Shown here: positions 6,982-14,743 of the stretch, in pieces
Layout of the letters: each line of letters opens with the position of its first letter
Position numbering within the stretch: the first letter of the stretch is position 1
Assembly: GCA_937907055.1 (NCBI GenBank)
Contig: CALCTW010000063.1
Coordinates: forward strand, 1-23,352
Source of the DNA: an uncultured Clostridia bacterium
Lineage (GTDB): Bacteria; Bacillota; Clostridia; Christensenellales; Aristaeellaceae
Direction of reading: 5' to 3'
Length of the DNA stretch: 23,352 nt
Notes under the pieces: model-generated
Seen by the model: only the letters and a program-made list of their open reading frames with translations
What the model was told of the DNA's origin: nothing
Database searches by the model: none
Program-made: the position numbers and the translations under genes

Positions 6982-8091
6982 TCACTCGTTCGTGGAAGTG
7001 ACCTTCACATACTTCTTGTAGATGAAGCCGTGATAGCCGTTCCAGTCCACTTCATACCATTCCTTGTATTCACGGATGAGGGAAAGCTCCGCGCCGGCGC
7101 TCAGCTTGGTGATCACCCAGCTGTCGTTGTCACGGTTCAGATAAAGCTTCACCGCGTTGCCGTTGTCGACCCTGGCCTTGCCCATTTCCTCACAGGCGGC
7201 GTAGTACTTCAGGCTGGTGTTCTTCACCCAGCCGGTGCGGCCGTTGTAGACCACCTGGGTATAATCGCCCTTGATCTGCTTGACCACGACGATCGCGCCG
7301 GCTTCCATCTTCACGATCACTTCGCTGCCGGACTTTTCAGTCTTACGCAGGGAAGCAAGACCGGAATTGGGGGCATACACCACAGCCAGCTGATGATCCG
7401 GCTTCACATCCTCGCTCAGTTCGATCGCCAGCGTCGGCACTTCGGTCTTCACGCCGTCGATCTTGACGATGCACTTTGCCAGACCCAGCACGAACATATT
7501 CACCTTCTGCGTGGTGTAGATGCCGTCCTCATCTTCCGTCACATAGTTATAGATCCCCTGATCGTTCTGCGGAACGGCAGTCACGGTCTTGGTCTTGGTG
7601 GAAGTGGGCTTGGGAGTGGGGGTCGGGCCGCCGGGAACGTAGGTCGGCACCGGGGTGTAGGGATTCACGGGATTGGGAGTGGGGGTGGTATTGCCCACAA
7701 CGGTCACAGAACCGCCGCTCACGCTCGCGCCCACATCATTGTAGGCGGTATCATAGCATTCCACCTTGTAGGCGCTCACATTGTAGGTGCCGGGGGCCGC
7801 GGAGTCGCTCACACGGAAGGTGATGCTGCCGCTCGCGCTGCCGATGGGAGCAGTACCGCTGCCGAAGATGAAACGGCCGCTGCCGCTGTTGGGAGCCACG
7901 TTGCCGCCGCTGGCGGAAACGAAGGTCAGCACAGAAGAATCATAGTTGAAGCCAACGCTGCACCAGGCACCGCTGGTCGTCACATTCACGGTAACCGTCA
8001 CAGTCTGGCCGGGCTGGGCAGTCACAGCATAAGCAACTGTCGCCATGCACAGCAGGCACAGGGTGATCAGTACCAACGCACACTTTTTCAT
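6982..8091 (-). CDS. Secreted cohesin and double SH3b domain protein (putative wall anchor)
   Basis: The 369-aa product has a Sec signal peptide (AYA|V near residue 22). A cohesin-type beta domain (about 25-132) follows, with the core words VGFNYDSSVLTFVSASGG, FGSGTAPIGSASGSITF and APGTYNVSAYKVE. Next is a Pro/Thr linker rich in TPTP (133-170), then two SH3b domains (about 235-296 and 305-364; the ends read GRTGWVKNTSLKYY and GYHGFIYKKYVKV). Cohesins bind dockerins; bacterial SH3b domains commonly bind cell-wall peptides. No LPXTG or membrane anchor is present. The gene starts 32 nt after the dockerin-protein gene, with GGAGG eight nt before the ATG and no terminator between. The two cohesins are clearly related. 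I infer that it tethers its partner to the wall. Confidence 0.82.
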   Translation of the reverse strand: MKKCALVLITLCLLCMATVAYAVTAQPGQTVTVTVNVTTSGAWCSVGFNYDSSVLTFVSASGGNVAPNSGSGRFIFGSGTAPIGSASGSITFRVSDSAAPGTYNVSAYKVECYDTAYNDVGASVSGGSVTVVGNTTPTPNPVNPYTPVPTYVPGGPTPTPKPTSTKTKTVTAVPQNDQGIYNYVTEDEDGIYTTQKVNMFVLGLAKCIVKIDGVKTEVPTLAIELSEDVKPDHQLAVVYAPNSGLASLRKTEKSGSEVIVKMEAGAIVVVKQIKGDYTQVVYNGRTGWVKNTSLKYYAACEEMGKARVDNGNAVKLYLNRDNDSWVITKLSAGAELSLIREYKEWYEVDWNGYHGFIYKKYVKVTSTNE

Positions 8092-8123
8092 TGTTTATTC
8101 CTCCCTATCGTATTCACACACCA

Positions 8124-11100
8124 TCACTGAAGCGTTACAGCCCAGCCGGCGAAATACTGCATCAGCAGGATGGAGTCCTTACCATTCACAACACCGTCAG
8201 CATTCACATCGCTGTTCGTACTCACAATGGTCACGCCCCAGCCGGACAGGTACTGCAGCAGCGCCACAGAGTCCTTACCGTTCACAACGCCGTCACCGTT
8301 CACGTCACCGGGCAGGCGGTCGCCGCCGATGGGCGGGATGATGGTCTGGGGTTGCAGGATCTTTTCGCACACGGTGCACTTCTTACCATCGGTCAGACCG
8401 GAGGTCGTCGCGGTGGCCGCCTTACCGGGGATGATGACCACGGTATGCTCCGCCTTTTCGATGGTAGTATGCACGCGGCTCACTTCTTCGGTGCACACAG
8501 TGCAATAGGTCACAGTATCATAGCCGCCTTCTTCCATACAGGTCGCGGCCTTATTGTTTTCCACAACGGGCGTACCGGCGGTATGACCGGTCGCGGGCAC
8601 CAGCGTCTGCGCCGTGATCACGGCACCGCAGTCCTTGCAGTGCGAACCGGCGGTCAGACCGTTGGTGATACAGGTGGGCGCCACAGCCAGATCGACCACA
8701 GGCACATGCGCCGTCATGGGCACCACCATGGGCGCCAGCAGCACCTTATTGCAGACCAGGCACTTCGCGCCTTCGGAGGTACCGGTCTTCGTGCAGGTCG
8801 CGTCCACAGCGGGAATGATCTCGCTCACATGGCCCAGCGCGGGGATCACGGTCTGCGCTTCGATCACACCGCAGATGCTGCAGCGGCGGCCTTCGGTCTT
8901 GCCTTCAGCCTCACAGGTGGCAGCCTTGCCGGCGGTGATGGTCACGCTGTGCACCGTCACCTTGATGGTGGCAGTCGCGCCGGTATCCGCGGTCGCGGTA
9001 ATGGTCACAGTACGGCTGCCGCCCTGCAGAGCAGTCAGGCTGCCGTCTTCATTCACCTTCACCACAGCGGGATTGCTGCTGGTAAAGGTCACCTTGGAAG
9101 TCGCGGAGGAAGGAACCAGGGTATAGCCCAGCGTGAAGGTATCCTTCGTATGCTTGATCACGCTCGCGCCGTCATTCATCACGATCGCGCCGGCGTCCTC
9201 AGGCTTGGTCACGACCACCTTCACGGTCGCGGTCTTGTTATTCACCGTGGTCACGGTGATCATGGCGGTGCCGTAGCCCACAGCGGTCACCAGACCATTG
9301 GCATCCACCGTCGCCACAGTGGGCACGGAGGAGGTCCAGGTCAGGTCCGGCTTGGCCTCGGCAGGCGCGATGGTCGCGGTCAGGGTAGCGGTATCGCTCA
9401 TCAGCAGCACGACCGTATCAGCGGGGCTGACGGTCACGCCGGTGGGATTGGGGCGTTCCAGCTTCGGGATCACCTTGGTCTCCACGATGGGGGTCAGACA
9501 CACGCTGCAGTGGCTGCCCTTGGTGTGGCCTTCGGTGGTATAGGTCGGAGCAACGTAGGGATCCTCGACCACGGTATGCGCCAGCTTGGCCACTTCGGTA
9601 CGGGGGATCTCAACATACTTACACACGCTGCAGTAACGGCAGGCGGTATAGCCCACATCCTTGCAGCTGGGGGCAATGGCCGCTTCGTCTACCATGGTGT
9701 GGCCGGTCGCGGCGGTGGTCTTGGCGGTGCGGCTCAGTTCCACGCCGCAGCGCTTGCAGTACTTCACTTCGTCATAGGTGCCGCCGTCGGTGCAGGTGGA
9801 GGGAATGATATTTTCCTTTACGGGCGCCAGCGTGGTGTCATGACCCAGCGCGGCGGTCGCCACAGGGGCGGTGATCACAAATCCGCAGTCCGCGCAGCGG
9901 CTGCCGGCAGTAAAGCCGCCGTTCTCGCAGTTGGCTTCCACGCCGCCGAAGGCTTCGGGGGTATGGCTGTGCGCGGTGACGGTCACGGTGCAGGTATCGC
10001 TCACCAGGCTCTTGCTCTTGGCGGTGATGGTAGCCGTACCGGCGCCCACGCAGGTCACAAGGCCCTTCTCATCCACGGTCGCCACAGAAGGATCGCTGGT
10101 GGTGAATTCGACCAGCTCGTTGGTGTACTTTTCGGTGCCGCATTCCACATTGGCGATCAGCTGGATCGTATCCGCTTCACCCAGATCGGTATTCACTTCA
10201 CCGGAAACAGCGGTCTCGGCGAAGGAAACGGCAGTTACGGCTTCGGTGATGTGGACCACGCACTGCGCGCTCACACCGTCCATATCAGACACCGTGATGA
10301 TCGCGTCGCCCGCGAAGTTCGCGGTCACAACGCCGGTGTCGGTCACGGTGGCCAGGGTCACATCATTGCTGGACCAGGTCAGGATGGGGGTGGTACCCGC
10401 GGGCTTCACATCGGTGATGCTCAGGGCAATGGTATCGCCGGGCACAGCCCACACTTCGGTCTTATCCAGTACAAAGGAGGTCAGCTTCTCGCGTACATTC
10501 ACAGTCAGGGAGGTGCTCACGCTGTTCACCAGCAGGGTGATGATCGCGGTACCGGTCGCCTTCGCGGTCATCTTGCCGCCGGCATCCACTTCCACGATAT
10601 CGGTGTTGTTGCTGGTATAGGTCGTGGTATAGTCCACGCTGGCCACGATATCAAAGCAGTTGGTCAGGGTATCGCCCACGTTCATGGTCACGGGGCTGTT
10701 CACCTTCACTTCAATATCTTTGGAGGCATCCAGCAGGACAACGGTATAACCATTATTGTTCGCCCAGGTCTCGGCATAGGATCCGGTATAGCAGTAGATC
10801 GTGCAGCCGGCAGGGAAAGCGTTATCGCCGATCTTGCCCACATTGGCGGTCAGATAGGCGCTGGTCAGCGCGGTGCAGCCGCTGAAGGCATTCGCGCCGA
10901 TGGTCGTCACGGTGGAAGGAACGGTCACGCCCTTCAGGCTGCCGCCGACGAAAGCATAGCTGTCGATCGCGGTCACGGCGCAGCCGCCCAGCTCGGACGC
11001 GATGGTCAGGTTGGACTGGCCGCCGGAATAATCGGTCACGGTACAGGTGGTCGCGGAGGTGACTTCATAGGCATAGCCGTAGGCAGGGTTCACGGTCTTG

Positions 11101-11813
11101 CACTCGGAGCAGACGCCGTCCACATAGTTATGGCCGGGGGCCTTGATCTCTTCCTGCTTCACGATCACCGCGCCGCAGCCGGTGCAGTGAGAGCCTTCGG
11201 TCTTACCGTTGGTGGTACAGGTGGCCGGCACAGCGGCATCCACCACCACAGCGGTATGGCCTTCCACGTGCGTGGCTTCGATAGAAAGGGTCTTCAGCAC
11301 CTTTTCGCACTTCACGCAGCGCAGCTCCTGTTCGCCCGTATCGATACAGGTCGGCGCCTTGGTGACCACCCAGTTGGTGTTCTGATGGGTGCATTCCTTC
11401 ACCAGCACGGTGTCCACGGTCACGGTCACATCGCTCACCGGGTCGCCGTTCTTATCCACAGCGCTCACGATCAGCGCGGTGAAGGTGTATTCACCGGCAG
11501 GCGCGCTCTTCTTCACATCCACCACCATGGTACCGGTCGCGGTACCGATCGCGGCGGAGTTATCACCGAACACATAATTGCCGGTGCCGCTGGTGGGGTT
11601 CTGCGTCGCGCCGGACGCGCTCACCCATTCAAAAGCGGCGTCGGAGTAGGAAAGTCCGATCGTCACTGTATACGCGGTCTCGCTCTTGACTTCGAAGGTC
11701 ACGGTGACGCCGGTATCTCCGACGTCCACTTCCTTCGCAGCCGCGAAAGCCGCGGGCACCAGTGTCAGCAGCATGGCCAGCACCAGCACCAAAGAACACA
11801 ATCTTTTCATCAT
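8124..11813 (-). CDS. Large secreted cohesin-(CxxC repeat/LRR/Big_2)-dockerin scaffold protein
   Basis: This 1229-aa exported protein has a signal peptide (1-25) and a cohesin-like domain (27-138). CxxC repeats follow at 140-240, 616-785 and 957-1160, eleven full copies of the form xTCxxxG...C..CG with GH-type linkers. A BspA-type leucine-rich segment lies at 250-360 (TAIDSYAF, TTIGANAFSGC). Five Ig-like Big_2 domains occur at about 365-440, 443-525, 527-612, 791-869 and 876-956, with words such as SSVPTVATVDANGLVTAVG. A type I dockerin ends the protein (1168-1226). Both dockerin calcium loops are complete (DVNGDGVVNGKD and DVNADGVVNGKD). No catalytic domain is seen. A cohesin and a dockerin in one chain suggest an adaptor scaffoldin able to chain with itself or dock on the downstream cohesin/SH3b protein. 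GGGAGG precedes the ATG by eight nt. Confidence 0.88.
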   Translation of the reverse strand: MMKRLCSLVLVLAMLLTLVPAAFAAAKEVDVGDTGVTVTFEVKSETAYTVTIGLSYSDAAFEWVSASGATQNPTSGTGNYVFGDNSAAIGTATGTMVVDVKKSAPAGEYTFTALIVSAVDKNGDPVSDVTVTVDTVLVKECTHQNTNWVVTKAPTCIDTGEQELRCVKCEKVLKTLSIEATHVEGHTAVVVDAAVPATCTTNGKTEGSHCTGCGAVIVKQEEIKAPGHNYVDGVCSECKTVNPAYGYAYEVTSATTCTVTDYSGGQSNLTIASELGGCAVTAIDSYAFVGGSLKGVTVPSTVTTIGANAFSGCTALTSAYLTANVGKIGDNAFPAGCTIYCYTGSYAETWANNNGYTVVLLDASKDIEVKVNSPVTMNVGDTLTNCFDIVASVDYTTTYTSNNTDIVEVDAGGKMTAKATGTAIITLLVNSVSTSLTVNVREKLTSFVLDKTEVWAVPGDTIALSITDVKPAGTTPILTWSSNDVTLATVTDTGVVTANFAGDAIITVSDMDGVSAQCVVHITEAVTAVSFAETAVSGEVNTDLGEADTIQLIANVECGTEKYTNELVEFTTSDPSVATVDEKGLVTCVGAGTATITAKSKSLVSDTCTVTVTAHSHTPEAFGGVEANCENGGFTAGSRCADCGFVITAPVATAALGHDTTLAPVKENIIPSTCTDGGTYDEVKYCKRCGVELSRTAKTTAATGHTMVDEAAIAPSCKDVGYTACRYCSVCKYVEIPRTEVAKLAHTVVEDPYVAPTYTTEGHTKGSHCSVCLTPIVETKVIPKLERPNPTGVTVSPADTVVLLMSDTATLTATIAPAEAKPDLTWTSSVPTVATVDANGLVTAVGYGTAMITVTTVNNKTATVKVVVTKPEDAGAIVMNDGASVIKHTKDTFTLGYTLVPSSATSKVTFTSSNPAVVKVNEDGSLTALQGGSRTVTITATADTGATATIKVTVHSVTITAGKAATCEAEGKTEGRRCSICGVIEAQTVIPALGHVSEIIPAVDATCTKTGTSEGAKCLVCNKVLLAPMVVPMTAHVPVVDLAVAPTCITNGLTAGSHCKDCGAVITAQTLVPATGHTAGTPVVENNKAATCMEEGGYDTVTYCTVCTEEVSRVHTTIEKAEHTVVIIPGKAATATTSGLTDGKKCTVCEKILQPQTIIPPIGGDRLPGDVNGDGVVNGKDSVALLQYLSGWGVTIVSTNSDVNADGVVNGKDSILLMQYFAGWAVTLQ

Positions 11814-11910
11814 GTTGTCAGCCTCCCTGTTTCTTCACAAATGAAAACAAAACATGATCCCGGCATCAGAATCGCTTCTTTATCCGTTCAGCCTCTGTTT
11901 CAGCATTGTC

Positions 11911-11939
11911 AGTTTACTGATTTCGTCATTTTGTGTCAA
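11911..11939 (-). promoter_or_regulatory. Promoter of the cohesin/dockerin scaffold operon
   Basis: On the minus strand a perfect TTGACA (11939-11934), 17-bp spacer and TAAACT (11916-11911) lie about 100 nt before the ATG at 11813. The same element pair precedes the secreted protein gene at 2077. Confidence 0.6.
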
Positions 11940-11941
11940 TA

Positions 11942-11962
11942 GCGCTCCCCGAGCGCGTTTTT
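11942..11962 (+). terminator. Hairpin with T tract upstream of the scaffold promoter
   Basis: GCGCTC-CCC-GAGCGC (11942-11956) followed by G and five T residues looks like a plus-strand terminator. No plus-strand gene lies between it and the terminator at 6872-6899, so it would stop only antisense transcripts of the scaffold operon. Confidence 0.4.
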
Positions 11963-12235
11963 AAATATGGCAAACCTGCTTTTTATCGTAATCATTTTGA
12001 CATCCTTCATAGTGTATTTTTTCTCATTTGCTACACAATCAGCGGTATGACCTTTTTGGGAATCCCCTCCCCCTCACTTTTTCCGTTTACACATATTAAA
12101 TTTTGGTTACAAAATCAAAATGTAACGATTCACTTTCATATTTATTACAGTATTATTTCGGCGCGGTCCTCCGTTCCGCCGTTGCTTCCCCGCGTCATTC
12201 CGCCGCCGTCTCGTCTTTCCCCGTTCTCCGGGATC
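11963..12235. other. AT-rich non-coding spacer with a dyad
   Basis: This spacer between the scaffold promoter and the yitT terminator is much more AT-rich than its surroundings up to about 12150. I see no convincing gene, RNA or promoter in it. It holds an inverted repeat, GTTACA (12106-12111) and TGTAAC (12121-12126), separated by nine nt. The segment from about 12160 to 12235 returns to high GC. Confidence 0.4.
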
Positions 12236-12256
12236 AAAAAAAGAACCGTCGGTTCT
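12236..12256 (-). terminator. Intrinsic terminator of yitT
   Basis: On the minus strand AGAACC-GAC-GGTTCT (12256-12242) runs straight into a T tract (12241-12236), 30 nt past the stop of the YitT-family gene. Confidence 0.75.
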
Positions 12257-12285
12257 CTCCCGGCGGCCCGTCAGTCCTGTTTTCT

Positions 12286-13209
12286 TCATTTATTGCCTGT
12301 TTTCACGATATCCGTTACTTCCTGGATCGCGATATAGGCGTTTTCATCTACCGAATGCACGATCATTTTCATCTTATTCACCTGAAAACGGTTGACAATG
12401 AAATAGATGATCTCCTTCTCACTCTTGGTATATCCGCCGATCGCGTTCACGATCGTCCCGGCGGATCTGAAATCCCGGGACAGCGCTTCCGCGATCTCAT
12501 GGGCCCTGTCGGTCACGATCATGGCGCACATGGAGCGGCTGATGCCCTCCACCACAAAGTCCACCGTTCTCGATCCCGCGAAATAGGTCACGATCGAATA
12601 CAGCGGCAGGATCCAGCTTTTGATCACGATGCCGCATAGGATATACAGCACCGTATTGAACATCATCACGAAGGAGCCCAGCGAGAGACCCAGCTTCTTT
12701 GAAAAGATCACCGACAGAACATCCACGCCGTCGATCGCGCCGCCGCAGCGGATCGTCAGTCCGCTGCCCACGCCGGAGATCACACCGCCGAAGATCGCGC
12801 ACAGCAGCAGATCCGAGCCCGCCAGGGGTGAAACAAAGCTCACATCGATCGGCAGCACGTTCATGATCAGAAAGGAGACCAGCGAATAGACACCGATCGT
12901 GAACACCGAATAAACAGTGAAGACCGCGCCCAGCTTCCGCGCGCCGAAAAGGAAGATCGGCACATTCAATATCAGCAGGAAGAAGGACAGCGTCATAAAT
13001 TCCGGCGTCACCTGATCCAGAAGCATCGAAAGGCCGGAGATCCCGCTGTCATACAGCTTCACAGGAAACAGGAACAGCACCACGCCCAGCGCGTTGATCG
13101 TTCCGGCTGCCAGCAGCAGCAGAAAATTCTTTATTTTCAGTTCCTTCAGCACGCTGAAAAACCGCCCTGTCCGCGCTGTTTTCCCGCTGCCCGCTTTTCT
13201 CCCGGCCAT
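12286..13209 (-). CDS. YitT family membrane protein (DUF161 plus DUF2179)
   Basis: This 307-aa inner-membrane protein has a basic cytoplasmic N-terminus (1-27) and about five hydrophobic spans between residues 28 and 215. The conserved YitT words are present: FLFPVKLYDSGISGLSMLL near 47-65, GGVISGVGSGLTIRCGGAIDGVDVLSV near 141-167, and FAGSRTVDFVVEG near 210-222. A C-terminal soluble DUF2179 domain follows (about 225-300: AMIVTDRAHEIAEAL, GTIVNAIGGYTKSEKEIIYFIVNR). These proteins are common in Firmicutes and act as membrane transporters or sensors of unknown substrate. The ribosome site is AGAGGTG. It is transcribed divergently from uppP, with both promoters in a 185-bp gap, and has its own terminator. 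Confidence 0.92.
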   Translation of the reverse strand: MAGRKAGSGKTARTGRFFSVLKELKIKNFLLLLAAGTINALGVVLFLFPVKLYDSGISGLSMLLDQVTPEFMTLSFFLLILNVPIFLFGARKLGAVFTVYSVFTIGVYSLVSFLIMNVLPIDVSFVSPLAGSDLLLCAIFGGVISGVGSGLTIRCGGAIDGVDVLSVIFSKKLGLSLGSFVMMFNTVLYILCGIVIKSWILPLYSIVTYFAGSRTVDFVVEGISRSMCAMIVTDRAHEIAEALSRDFRSAGTIVNAIGGYTKSEKEIIYFIVNRFQVNKMKMIVHSVDENAYIAIQEVTDIVKTGNK

Positions 13210-13260
13210 TCTCTCACCTCTTTTTGTATCATTCCGCCCTTACAGGGCTTCCGCGGTTCT

Positions 13261-13289
13261 ATTATATCATACTTTTCACGGTTTCACAA
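13261..13289 (-). promoter_or_regulatory. Promoter of yitT
   Basis: On the minus strand TTGTGA (13289-13284), 17-bp spacer and perfect TATAAT (13266-13261), followed by a leader of about 45 nt. Confidence 0.65.
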
Positions 13290-13311
13290 AGCATCCCCGT
13301 CCCGTAAATGT

Positions 13312-13340
13312 TTGCCATCCGCCGTTCTGTGTGTTATAAT
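13312..13340 (+). promoter_or_regulatory. Promoter of uppP
   Basis: TTGCCA (13312-13317), 17-bp spacer and perfect TATAAT (13335-13340). It is back to back with the yitT promoter; the two -35 boxes are 22 bp apart. Confidence 0.7.
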
Positions 13341-13394
13341 CTCCCTGTCGTTTTTTCCGACACGTTTATCTTCATTATTAAAGGAGTGTTATCC

Positions 13395-14243
13395 ATGATA
13401 TTGCAGATATGGCAAGGCCTCATTCTCGGTCTCATTCAGGGCCTCGGTGAGTTTCTGCCCATTTCCTCCAGCGGGCACATCCTGCTGGGCACCCAGCTGA
13501 TGGGGCTGGATTCCGGCGCCGCCGCCATGAAGTTGATCACCGTCCTGCTTCACGTCGGCACCCTCATTCCCGTCATCATCATCTTCTGGAAGGATTGGTG
13601 GGATATCCTCCGTCACCTCTTCGTCCGCAAGACCTTCTTCCTGCTCATCGTCGCTTCCGTCCCGGCGCTGGTTTTCAAGCTCGTCGCCGGCAAGATCATG
13701 ATCGGTGATACCGCGCTGATCGATTATCTCGACAGCGGCAGGTTCCTCGGCCTCTACTTCCTGCTCACCGCCGTCATCCTGCTCGTCTGTGAACTGATCT
13801 CCAAAAAGAAAGCCAAAACAGAAGTCGGCTACGGCAACGCCGCCGTCATGGGCGGCTTCCAGGCGGTGGCCATGCTGGGCGGCATCAGCCGCAGCGGCAG
13901 CACCATCCTGGGCGGTGTCATCAGCGGGCTGGACCGTTCCGCTGCCGCCCGTTTCTCCTTCCTCATGAGCGCCCCGGCCATTCTGGGCGGTCTGCTCATG
14001 GAGGGCAAGGATTTTATCGATCTCATGCAGCAGCAGGGCGAAGGCGCGCTTTCCGCCACCGTCAAGGCCAATCTGCTCCCCGTCCTCGCCGGTGTCATCG
14101 TGGCTGCCGTCGTGGGCTATCTCGCCATCCGCTTCTTCCTTAAGGTCATCAGCAGGCGCAACAGCTTCACCTTCTTTGCTGTCTACATGATGCTCCTCGG
14201 CTGCGGCACCCTCGCGCTGCAGTATTTCGGCGTCATTGCCTGA
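13395..14243 (+). CDS. uppP: Undecaprenyl-diphosphatase
   Basis: UppP (BacA) removes a phosphate from undecaprenyl pyrophosphate at the membrane and so recycles the lipid carrier for peptidoglycan and other wall polymers; it also gives bacitracin resistance. The 282-aa polytopic protein carries both signature motifs: GLGEFLPISSSGH (residues 16-28, with Glu19 and His28) and GGISRSGSTI (163-172, with Arg167). About seven or eight hydrophobic spans are visible. The frame is open from 13308, but the ATG at 13395 was chosen because AAGGAG lies nine nt before it and the EFLP motif then falls at its normal place. It is a single-gene unit between its own promoter and the terminator at 14257-14278. 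Confidence 0.96.
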   Translation: MILQIWQGLILGLIQGLGEFLPISSSGHILLGTQLMGLDSGAAAMKLITVLLHVGTLIPVIIIFWKDWWDILRHLFVRKTFFLLIVASVPALVFKLVAGKIMIGDTALIDYLDSGRFLGLYFLLTAVILLVCELISKKKAKTEVGYGNAAVMGGFQAVAMLGGISRSGSTILGGVISGLDRSAAARFSFLMSAPAILGGLLMEGKDFIDLMQQQGEGALSATVKANLLPVLAGVIVAAVVGYLAIRFFLKVISRRNSFTFFAVYMMLLGCGTLALQYFGVIA

Positions 14244-14256
14244 TCCCGTTCCTTCA

Positions 14257-14278
14257 GCCGCCTCCGGGCGGCTTTTTT
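14257..14278 (+). terminator. Intrinsic terminator after uppP
   Basis: GCCGCC-TCCG-GGCGGC (14257-14272) followed by six T residues (14273-14278), 13 nt after the stop. Confidence 0.85.
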
Positions 14279-14372
14279 CATGTCTTTCTTCATCCGGTGC
14301 CGTCCCTCTCGCCGTTCCCCCATCCGTCCCGCGCGCTTTCATTTTTTATCCCATTTTCTTTTCATTTACTTC

Positions 14373-14401
14373 TTGACTTCATCACAATGAAGTGATATAA
14401 C
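14373..14401 (+). promoter_or_regulatory. his operon promoter with candidate YerC operator
   Basis: TTGACT (14373-14378), 17-bp spacer and TATAAC (14396-14401) form a strong promoter 30 nt before yerC. A perfect dyad ACTTCAT-CACA-ATGAAGT (14376-14393) fills the spacer and the edge of the -35, where a bound repressor would block RNA polymerase. GGGAGG lies seven nt before the yerC ATG. No attenuator or T-box structure is visible in the short leader. Confidence 0.75.
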
Positions 14402-14431
14402 ATCATAGTATTCATTCTCCGGGAGGTTTTT

Positions 14432-14731
14432 ATGACCGATCTGCATTCCCCTCGTAAGGACAGACTGTTTCAGGCGATCCTCACGCTTGAGTCGATCGAG
14501 GACTGCTACAATTTTTTCGAAGATATCTGCACCATCAAGGAGGTCATGGATATGACCCAGCGCTTTGAAACCGCCGAAAGGCTGGCCAACGGCGAAAACT
14601 ATCAGCAGATCAGCACGGATGTCGGGGTCAGCCCCGCCACCATCAGCCGTGTCAACCGCTGCCTGCGCTACGGTGCCGGCGGCTACCGCAAGGCCCTGGA
14701 ACTTCTCAAGGACGCCGATCAACAAAAATAA
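14432..14731 (+). CDS. yerC: YerC/YecD family TrpR-related transcriptional regulator
   Basis: This 99-aa protein belongs to the TrpR-like YerC/YecD group. It is all-helical with a helix-turn-helix near residues 57-77 (QQISTDVGVSPATISRVNR) and the conserved entry MTQRFETAERLANG just before it. TrpR-type proteins bind palindromic operators as dimers, with or without a small ligand. It is the first gene of the histidine operon, followed by hisZ after 12 nt, and the promoter carries a perfect dyad, so I infer that it represses this operon in response to histidine or a related signal. The family assignment is firm; the regulated target and the ligand are inferred from position. Confidence 0.92.
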   Translation: MTDLHSPRKDRLFQAILTLESIEDCYNFFEDICTIKEVMDMTQRFETAERLANGENYQQISTDVGVSPATISRVNRCLRYGAGGYRKALELLKDADQQK

Positions 14732-14743
14732 AGGAAGAAAAAC

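Noticed and set aside
6910..8130. A 406-codon plus-strand frame opposite the cohesin/SH3b gene
   Set aside because: It crosses two terminators and the composition is that of an antisense shadow.
8091..11942. A 1283-codon open frame on the plus strand, antisense to the scaffold gene
   Set aside because: It mirrors the scaffold gene; the product is a low-complexity string rich in His, Gly and Ala with no domain. The minus-strand gene has a signal peptide, clear domains and a ribosome site. The long shadow frame follows from GC-rich codon bias.
11997..12002. Perfect TTGACA on the plus strand
   Set aside because: No acceptable -10 lies 16-18 bp downstream and no plus-strand gene follows.
12107..12289. 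A 60-codon minus-strand frame after yitT
   Set aside because: It overlaps the yitT stop and runs through the intrinsic terminator at 12236-12256; Arg-rich composition typical of a chance frame.
13389..14342. A 317-codon minus-strand frame opposite uppP
   Set aside because: Highly acidic shadow frame running through the uppP terminator; UppP motifs are clear.
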